Shown one piece after another: positions 1-4,241 of a stretch of 5,832 bases of DNA. Source of the DNA: Actinomycetota bacterium. GTDB taxonomy: Bacteria; Actinomycetota; Acidimicrobiia; Acidimicrobiales; Microtrichaceae. Each line of letters begins with the position of its first letter. Position 1 is the first letter of the stretch. The notes below the pieces were generated by a model. It saw only the letters and a list, made by a program, of their open reading frames with translations. It did not search any database and was not told the origin of the DNA. The stretch spans positions 1 to 5,832 of the forward strand of contig WLLG01000160.1 in assembly GCA_009700815.1 (NCBI GenBank), given 5' to 3'. The position numbers were made by a program, and so were the translations under genes.

Positions 1-2
1 CC

Positions 3-131
3 CACCCACCCAAACCACCACCACACATCAACCCCGACACACCCAAATCCACCACACGCGGACAAAAACTCACCCACTACGCCGCCGACGTCTACCTCGC
101 CGGCCTCCTCACCAACCTCATCAACACCTAA
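3..131 (+). CDS. C-terminal fragment of an unrecognised protein (5' end outside window)
   Basis: The frame is open from the left edge to a TAA at 129-131 and gives 42 residues: a Pro/His-rich start, then Thr/Lys/Arg-containing sequence, then a more hydrophobic tail ending YLAGLLTNLINT. All 42 sense codons end in A or C, mostly C (ACC, CTC, GCC, AAC). That is what a real coding frame would show. The other plus-strand frames and the minus-strand readings give low-complexity or interrupted peptides. Such strong A/C skew on the sense strand is unlike the other genes here and suggests a gene of different origin, perhaps from a mobile or repetitive family, but I recognise no domain and assign no function. 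It converges on the acyltransferase gene with only 35 bp between the stops. The chief doubt is that a 129-bp stretch poor in T can stay open by chance. Confidence 0.5.
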   Translation, partial: HPPKPPPHINPDTPKSTTRGQKLTHYAADVYLAGLLTNLINT

Positions 132-166
132 CCCGCCCGGCGCACCGTTCGGAACTAAGCGACTCG

Positions 167-850
167 TCAGATGGTGCTTACAGAGCTAAGCGGTTGAGGA
201 TCAAACTCCTCGTCCTTTGCGAATCGCATTCCCAGAATGAAGGTGGTCGAGAACCTGCCAGTGAGATTCAGCTCGATCTTGTTGAGAGCAGCTAGGACGT
301 TGCTGTTGCTGGCATACACAAGGTTCCACATCCTCATACCCGGCTGAAGCTTTCTATGAGCGTGACCAAGGTGTTGCATGAGCATCTGCCCCCTAAAATC
401 AGGGTGGACATACGCCCTGCCCGAGTACCGCTCGTGCGCTGGAACATGAACGGTCCGGCCAAGATCGCTGACGTAGACCTCGCCATGAGTAAACCAGACG
501 CTGGCCACAATCTGACCAGCCTCATAAGCCACCACACAGAGCGACTCCTGCTTGTCGAAATGAGCTAGATCGGCTGCAGATAGCTGCGGCGATGACCCAA
601 GCACCTCGTGGTAGCGATCAGGCCCAAGCACCTCAATAGTTGGCTTACATGGATCGAGCGGCATGGCCATCAAGAAGTCGATGATCGATTGATCCGGTTC
701 CAGCCGACACATCACAACCTTGCGATACACGACCTTTGCAAAGATCCGGTAGACCCGTCTCTGCAATCTACGCAGCGAAGCCTTGGCTCTTCGTACTCGC
801 TCCCCACCTCGGCTGAGCGGCGGTGCAGCGGGCAAGGACATAGCAGTCAC
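167..850 (-). CDS. GNAT-family N-acetyltransferase-like protein
   Basis: This 227-residue protein is a probable acyl-CoA-dependent transferase of the GNAT fold; its substrate is unknown. The N-terminus (about residues 14-45) is very Arg/Lys-rich and resembles the leader of a GNAT subgroup with a basic start followed by a VVMCRLEP-like strand. The core runs from the strand CVVAYEAGQIVASVWF (105-120) to the CoA-binding motif A region AYVHPDFRGQMLMQHL (146-161) and the motif B region ASNSNVLAALNKI (180-192), where GNATs usually carry an Asn and a 'kxGF'-type end. The CoA-pyrophosphate motif is degenerate: RGQMLM in place of R-G-x-G-x-G/A. The start is GTG at 848-850, preceded by GAGGAA with 11 nt spacing. 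The in-frame ATG three codons later sits too far from that site. The gene is divergent from the DUF808 gene and stands alone. There are no obvious membrane segments, so it is probably cytoplasmic. The fold assignment is fairly confident; activity is not. Confidence 0.75.
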   Translation of the reverse strand: MTAMSLPAAPPLSRGGERVRRAKASLRRLQRRVYRIFAKVVYRKVVMCRLEPDQSIIDFLMAMPLDPCKPTIEVLGPDRYHEVLGSSPQLSAADLAHFDKQESLCVVAYEAGQIVASVWFTHGEVYVSDLGRTVHVPAHERYSGRAYVHPDFRGQMLMQHLGHAHRKLQPGMRMWNLVYASNSNVLAALNKIELNLTGRFSTTFILGMRFAKDEEFDPQPLSSVSTI

Positions 851-861
851 GGTATCGGTGA

Positions 862-867
862 TTCCTC
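862..867 (-). promoter_or_regulatory. Ribosome binding site deciding the GTG start of the acyltransferase gene
   Basis: On the minus strand this reads GAGGAA, 11 nt before the GTG at 848-850. The later in-frame ATG (839-841) would have a 20-nt spacing, so the GTG is the better start. Confidence 0.6.
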
Positions 868-880
868 AAGAGCGCGAGGG

Positions 881-908
881 CTGACACCTGAGTTTGGGCA
901 GCTAGTCT
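881..908 (+). promoter_or_regulatory. Candidate sigma-70-type promoter of the DUF808 gene
   Basis: CTGACA (881-886) matches the -35 consensus TTGACA at five of six positions. It is followed after 16 bp by TAGTCT (903-908), which fits the loose TAnnnT -10 of actinobacteria. Transcription would begin near 915 and leave a leader of about 58 nt. Pattern only; short hexamers like these occur by chance. Confidence 0.35.
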
Positions 909-955
909 CAGAAGCGGCACTGGCAGCCAAGACACAGAAGCCAAGAGACGCAGGC

Positions 956-962
956 GAAGGGA
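956..962 (+). promoter_or_regulatory. Ribosome binding site of the DUF808 gene
   Basis: GAAGGGA lies 10 nt before the ATG at 973 and supports that start. The start also agrees with the MAGGL opening typical of the family. Confidence 0.6.
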
Positions 963-972
963 CCGGCACAAC

Positions 973-1920
973 ATGGCAGGAGGACTCGTCGGGCTACTCG
1001 ATGACATTGCGGCTCTCGCAAAGTTGGCCGCTGCTTCAGTAGACGATGTTGGCGCTGCTGCAGGGCGGGCGAGCATCAAGGCCGCCGGAGTGGTCGTAGA
1101 CGACACCGCTGTCACCCCGGCTTATGTCCAAGGGTTAGCGGCTAACCGAGAGTTGCCGATCATCCGCAAGATCGCCCTCGGATCCCTCCGCAACAAACTG
1201 CTCATCATCTTGCCTGCTGCGCTGCTCCTGAGCGCCATTGCACCGGTGATCATAGAGATCATCCTGATGTTTGGCGGCTGCTTCTTGGCCTACGAGGGTG
1301 CCCACAAGCTTATTCACGCACTCCGCCACGACGACCACGACCACGACGAACCGGCCGTGGTATCTGGGCCAGAAGCAGAGTCAAGCGTGGTCCGCGGCGC
1401 TATTCGCACCGACTTCATTCTCTCAGCAGAGATCATGGTGATCGCCCTGAAAGAGGTCATCGAGGAACCAGTAATTTCTCGTGGTGTGATTCTGGCGATC
1501 GTCGGGGTGGTCATCACAGTCATCGTCTACGGGGTTGTCGCTCTGATCGTAAAGATGGACGACGTTGGTCTGCGGCTCGCGGAGCGGCCATCGCCGTCCT
1601 CACAACGAGTTGGCCGAGCGCTAGTAACCGGCATGCCGAAGCTACTGACCTGGCTATCGGTTGTAGGCACCGCTGCCATGCTCTGGGTGGGTGGCCACAT
1701 CCTGCTCGTCGGAGCCGACGAACTTGGATGGACCGGCCCGTACCACCTTGTGCACGAAATCGAGAAGCTGGTGCATGACGTGTCAGGCATCGGTGGGGTG
1801 CTGTCTTGGCTCATCAACACTGCCGCTTCGGCACTAGTCGGCTTGGTCGTTGGGTCACTCATCGTCGGCATTGCAACGATCCTCCCCATCGGCAAAACAA
1901 AGCCTCAACAGAGCCACTGA
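973..1920 (+). CDS. DUF808 family (YedI-like) inner-membrane protein
   Basis: This 315-residue protein belongs to the DUF808 family, whose E. coli member is YedI. It is an integral membrane protein of no firmly established function. Family hallmarks are visible: the MAGGLVGLLDDIAALAK opening, the soluble stretch ending ANRELPIIRKIALGSLRNK (about 57-75), and a hydrophobic hairpin with LLIILPAALLLSAIAP and LMFGGCFLAYEG (76-109). Further membrane segments lie at about 171-194, 223-248 and 283-305. After the first hairpin comes a His/Asp cluster, HDDHDHDE (119-126), inside a polar linker before the conserved-looking RTDFILSAEIMVIALKEV helix (145-162). Length is normal for the family, so the gene looks intact. 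It is transcribed alone, divergent from the acyltransferase gene and convergent with the sulfatase operon, so the context offers no functional partner. Family identity is confident. A transport or metal-related role would be speculation. Confidence 0.93.
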   Translation: MAGGLVGLLDDIAALAKLAAASVDDVGAAAGRASIKAAGVVVDDTAVTPAYVQGLAANRELPIIRKIALGSLRNKLLIILPAALLLSAIAPVIIEIILMFGGCFLAYEGAHKLIHALRHDDHDHDEPAVVSGPEAESSVVRGAIRTDFILSAEIMVIALKEVIEEPVISRGVILAIVGVVITVIVYGVVALIVKMDDVGLRLAERPSPSSQRVGRALVTGMPKLLTWLSVVGTAAMLWVGGHILLVGADELGWTGPYHLVHEIEKLVHDVSGIGGVLSWLINTAASALVGLVVGSLIVGIATILPIGKTKPQQSH

Positions 1921-1928
1921 GCAGAACT

Positions 1929-1944
1929 GCCAGCTAGATCTGGC
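1929..1944. terminator. Small inverted repeat between convergent genes, possible bidirectional terminator
   Basis: GCCAG (1929-1933) and CTGGC (1940-1944) can form a 5-bp stem with a 6-nt loop, inside the 25-bp gap between the convergent DUF808 and SnoaL-fold genes. The position suits a shared terminator. The stem is short and no T-run follows on either strand, so it is weak as an intrinsic terminator. Confidence 0.28.
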
Positions 1945-1945
1945 C

Positions 1946-2506
1946 TCATCCGAATGGCGGCATGCGGCCCTCTGCAGAATCCGCCACAGCGGCAGCGGCA
2001 CCGTCAGCGGCAGCATCGCGAATCATGGCTGCGAACTTGCCTCCGGTGATGTACACCGTGTGCTCGAACCGCCCTGAGAAGAGCCACTGATTACCGCTGC
2101 GGGCGTAGGTGTCCTCGTAGATCGCCCCAACGTCAACAATCTCGAACTGCCCGTCCCAGCGCGCTCCGTTGCGGTTGAACACGTGTGCTCTGCCCGTAGC
2201 CGAGTCGGGGCCAGTGAAGCGGACCTCGTGAGTCGAAGTGGAATGCAGGCAGAACTCAAACGCTGCCATTGCGTCGGGCATCCACGCGGCCAGTTCGGCG
2301 GGGTTGCCAACGATTCCGCCGGCCGAGGTGTAATCGATAACTGCGTCAGGCAGGAACAACGACTCCCAGCGCGACCAGTTTCGGTCGTCCACGGCATAGG
2401 CGTAGGCCGTGAGCAGGTCCGTGATGGCCAAGCGGTCTGCCAGCCTCTCCTGGTCAAGCACCCACCCATCTAGGGACTCTTCGGTTCCGCCATGCTGATC
2501 GTTCAT
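1946..2506 (-). CDS. SnoaL-like / NTF2-fold domain protein
   Basis: This is a 186-residue single-domain protein of the SnoaL_4 type in the NTF2-like superfamily. These small alpha+beta cone folds include polyketide cyclases, scytalone dehydratase, steroid delta-isomerase and many ligand-binding proteins. The family pattern is clear: the N-terminal helix LADRLAITDLLTAYAYAVDD (22-41), NWSRWESLFLPDAVIDY (43-59), a GNPAELAAWM helix (67-76), His88 in FEFCLHSTSTHEV followed by the DSATGRAHVF strand (101-110), and the GAIYEDTYARSGNQWLFSGR hairpin (127-146). The tail is a short Ala-rich repeat of about AAADGA AAAVAD (165-176). ATG at 2504-2506 is chosen because it overlaps the TGA of the kinase gene (ATGA) and has GAGGAG at 8 nt; a GTG at 2513-2515 would overlap that site itself. 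It is the last gene of the operon. Catalysis or binding of a hydrophobic ligand is possible; the substrate cannot be read from sequence. Confidence 0.92.
   Translation of the reverse strand: MNDQHGGTEESLDGWVLDQERLADRLAITDLLTAYAYAVDDRNWSRWESLFLPDAVIDYTSAGGIVGNPAELAAWMPDAMAAFEFCLHSTSTHEVRFTGPDSATGRAHVFNRNGARWDGQFEIVDVGAIYEDTYARSGNQWLFSGRFEHTVYITGGKFAAMIRDAAADGAAAAVADSAEGRMPPFG
1987..2014. repeat. Short direct repeat in the Ala-rich tail of the SnoaL-fold gene
   Basis: The 10-mer CAGCGGCAGC occurs at 1987-1996 and again at 2005-2014, 18 bp apart. That is exactly six codons, so it duplicates an Ala-rich hexapeptide near the C-terminus. It lies outside the conserved fold and probably arose by slippage. 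Confidence 0.6.
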
Positions 2507-3615
2507 TTGCTCCACTCCTCAATTACCGAGATGGTGTCGTAGTCCGTCACAGCCGTGACAGCGCGAGTGATGTTGGCCTCGGTGATCGGCTGCCCGTAAT
2601 TCTCGGGAGGGCAGATCAGCCACCCAATAACGAGTCCCCAGAGCGCTGCAGTTCGGCACTGCTCGAACGCAGCCTCGAGCTGCGGTGCATCTTCGACGCC
2701 GTTCGCCCGGAGCTGATCGAGGTACTCGCCAAGCAATTCGCGTTCATGAGCACGACGAACCTCAGGATCAAGTGAGGTCACGATCAAATAGGTGACGTCA
2801 TGCGCCCAGCTTCCGCGCATCATCAACTGCCAGTCCAACAGGCCGCCACGCTCCCCAGGCAGAAGGTAGGTATTGCCTAGGTGCGGGTCACCATGCAGAA
2901 GGGTGGTCGGTGCGTCGCAGTGCTTTCTTTGCACCAGCCAGAGCAGATCCCATAACTCGCTCAGGGTCCGACCCAAGGGGGCGATCAGATCTTGTTTGAA
3001 CGGGTAACGCCCGACCTGATCCTCGATCAGTTCTAGGCCGATCAGGTCGAAGACCTCGAACATTCCCCCACTCATCGGGGTGGGCACCCAAGCAAGGTCG
3101 CCCTCGAAACGAGGACTGTTCCAAAAACGCGCGTGGAGCGTGGCGAGGTGAGCCAGGATCGACCGTACCTCGGTCAGGCTCACTGGTTCGATGGCCGAAG
3201 GGAACCTAGCTTCGCGGGCAGTCAGGTCCTCGAGTAATAGTCCGAACCGACCAGTCTTGGGGTCGAAGTGGCTTGCGAACGCTCTGGGCGCTTCGATATC
3301 GAGTTCCTCACGCAGTTCGCCGTAGAAGCGCACCTCGTTCTCATACATCGCAGCCGGTGCGTGAGGAGATGCGAGCATCGTCTTGAGAATCAGCCGGCGA
3401 GGTAGTTCCGAATCCGATCCTGCGGCGTAGATGAGGTCGAGCACGACCCGGTCAGCAGTGGACGCAACACCATCTCCGCAGCGCTTGGCCTCAACGATTT
3501 CTAGATGCTCGACAACAGCATCCGGCCAGCGCTCAGACAAGGCCTCGGTAAGTACTGCTGCAGAGAGTTGATTGAGGTCTGCAGGGAAAACCACGCCCGA
3601 ACCTTCTGCCGTCAC
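2503..3615 (-). CDS. APH/choline-kinase-like small-molecule phosphotransferase
   Basis: This 370-residue cytoplasmic kinase belongs to the aminoglycoside phosphotransferase/EcKinase-like superfamily of protein-kinase-like folds, which phosphorylate hydroxyls of small molecules. Visible motifs, in order: the ATP-binding Lys in RRLILKTM (Lys78), the paired helix Glu in YENEVRFYGEL (91-101), the hinge LLLEDLTA (126-133), the Brenner catalytic loop LLHGDPHLGN (239-248, catalytic Asp243 and Asn248), and the metal-binding Asp261 in GLLDWQ. All key residues are present, so the enzyme should be active. The GTG start at 3613-3615 overlaps the TGA of the TetR gene (GTGA), with GGGAG 7 nt upstream. Similar kinases often appear in actinobacterial catabolic clusters under the label 'phosphotransferase family protein'. 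True antibiotic resistance is less likely given the neighbours: a sulfatase upstream suggests a freed alcohol as substrate, but this is inference. Confidence 0.93.
   Translation of the reverse strand: MTAEGSGVVFPADLNQLSAAVLTEALSERWPDAVVEHLEIVEAKRCGDGVASTADRVVLDLIYAAGSDSELPRRLILKTMLASPHAPAAMYENEVRFYGELREELDIEAPRAFASHFDPKTGRFGLLLEDLTAREARFPSAIEPVSLTEVRSILAHLATLHARFWNSPRFEGDLAWVPTPMSGGMFEVFDLIGLELIEDQVGRYPFKQDLIAPLGRTLSELWDLLWLVQRKHCDAPTTLLHGDPHLGNTYLLPGERGGLLDWQLMMRGSWAHDVTYLIVTSLDPEVRRAHERELLGEYLDQLRANGVEDAPQLEAAFEQCRTAALWGLVIGWLICPPENYGQPITEANITRAVTAVTDYDTISVIEEWSK
2515..2520 (-). promoter_or_regulatory. Ribosome binding site deciding the SnoaL-fold gene start
   Basis: GAGGAG on the minus strand encodes the Glu-Glu near the end of the kinase and lies 8 nt before the ATG at 2504-2506. 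Ribosomes terminating on the kinase gene would be placed to restart here. Confidence 0.65.
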
Positions 3616-4241
3616 GAGTCAGCTCCCGGTACATGCACGAACTGCTGGCGGAACATCTCGACAGTTGTAGCAAAGGTGGCAGTGTCGGCGAGTGCACTCA
3701 GCTGGGCGAGACCCAACGCAAAGGTGATCCAGAACCAGGTCGGATCCTCGCCCTTGCCGAGCGCCGACTTAGCTCCCGGACTGGCTGCGAGGCTTCGCAA
3801 GACGTCGACAATCGGGAACGGCTCCTCGCCCTGAAACACGTTTCGCAACTCTGGATGGCGGCGCACTTCAACGTACATAGAGGCAAGAAACTCGACGTAG
3901 GTCGGATCGGCGGCGCGAAGTTCCTCAATGGCGTCGAGCAACGCTCCAGGGAAGGCAGGCTCGTCTGGAGTACGAGCAGCAGACCTTTGCAGTTCGAAGA
4001 TGAGCCGGTCCTGCACGTCAAGAAACACAGCCGTAAAGAGCTGAGCCTTTGAGCCGAAGTGGTTGTAGATGGCCGTGTGCGCTAGCCCTGCCGCATTGGC
4101 CACCGTCCTGTTCGAGGTGGCTGCGTAGCCTTGCGCGGCGAACTGCTTCCGCGCAGCCACGAGCATGACGGCGACCGTGTCGGCCGTGCATGAATTAGAT
4201 GGTCGGCCCCTTGGCTTCATCTGCTGTCCTTTTGCTGTCAT
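3612..4241 (-). CDS. TetR-family transcriptional regulator
   Basis: This 209-residue DNA-binding repressor has the usual TetR length and layout. After a short basic leader (KPRGRPSN) come helix 1, TVAVMLVAARKQFAAQGY (22-39), and the helix-turn-helix with its signature TVANAAGLAHTAIYNHFGSKAQLFTAVF (46-73). The all-helical C-terminal ligand and dimerisation half follows, diverged as is normal. Family members bind as dimers to palindromic operators and release DNA when a small ligand binds. The gene sits inside the operon, overlapping the sulfatase stop (ATGA) and the phosphotransferase start (GTGA), so it would be made with the enzymes it probably controls. The operator should lie upstream of the first gene, outside this window. 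The start is uncertain: the overlapping ATG at 4239-4241 has AGGA at only 4 nt, while the ATG at 4218-4220 (residue 8) has AAAAGGA at 6 nt and would give 202 residues. Confidence 0.95.
   Translation of the reverse strand: MTAKGQQMKPRGRPSNSCTADTVAVMLVAARKQFAAQGYAATSNRTVANAAGLAHTAIYNHFGSKAQLFTAVFLDVQDRLIFELQRSAARTPDEPAFPGALLDAIEELRAADPTYVEFLASMYVEVRRHPELRNVFQGEEPFPIVDVLRSLAASPGAKSALGKGEDPTWFWITFALGLAQLSALADTATFATTVEMFRQQFVHVPGADS
3623..3627 (-). promoter_or_regulatory. Ribosome binding site of the phosphotransferase gene
   Basis: GGGAG on the minus strand lies 7 nt before the GTG at 3613-3615, inside the end of the TetR gene. It supports the non-ATG start and the GTGA overlap. Confidence 0.6.
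4227..4233 (-). promoter_or_regulatory. Internal ribosome binding site favouring a later TetR start
   Basis: AAAAGGA on the minus strand lies 6 nt before the ATG at 4218-4220. It is stronger than the site for the overlapping ATG at 4239-4241, so the protein may begin at MKPRGRPS. Confidence 0.5.

Larger units (their letters stand above)
851..972. other. Divergent intergenic region
   Basis: This 122-bp gap separates the start codons of the acyltransferase gene (leftward) and the DUF808 gene (rightward), so it should hold both promoters and both ribosome binding sites. A plausible promoter is visible only for the rightward gene. I see no strong operator palindrome, small RNA or riboswitch-like structure. 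Confidence 0.6.

Noticed and set aside
1..131. Naming the left-edge fragment a transposase or DUF222/HNH protein
   Set aside because: The codon bias is suggestive, but no catalytic or family motif is present in the 42 visible residues.
155..192. CTAAGCG repeated at 155-161 and 186-192
   Set aside because: A 7-bp direct repeat of this kind is expected by chance, and the second copy is inside the acyltransferase coding sequence. No element lies between the copies.
862..880. Possible hairpin hiding the acyltransferase ribosome binding site (CCTC paired with GAGG)
   Set aside because: Only four pairs plus one wobble with an 8-nt loop: too weak to claim a regulatory structure.
608..1042. 144-codon plus-strand open frame across the acyltransferase start and the intergenic gap
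   Set aside because: It is antisense to the acyltransferase gene, overlaps the DUF808 start in another frame, and its peptide has no domain character. A shadow frame.
1328..1350. GACCAC-rich tandem-like stretch
   Set aside because: Explained by the His/Asp codons of the DUF808 protein; too short to be a repeat array or CRISPR.
2023..2469. 148-codon minus-strand frame inside the SnoaL-fold gene
   Set aside because: It is an alternative frame of a clear SnoaL-fold gene and gives a Ser/Thr/Arg-rich nonsense peptide.
3633..4052. 139-codon plus-strand frame antisense to the TetR gene
   Set aside because: The TetR frame has clear family motifs. The antisense peptide has none, and such frames are common opposite GC-rich genes.
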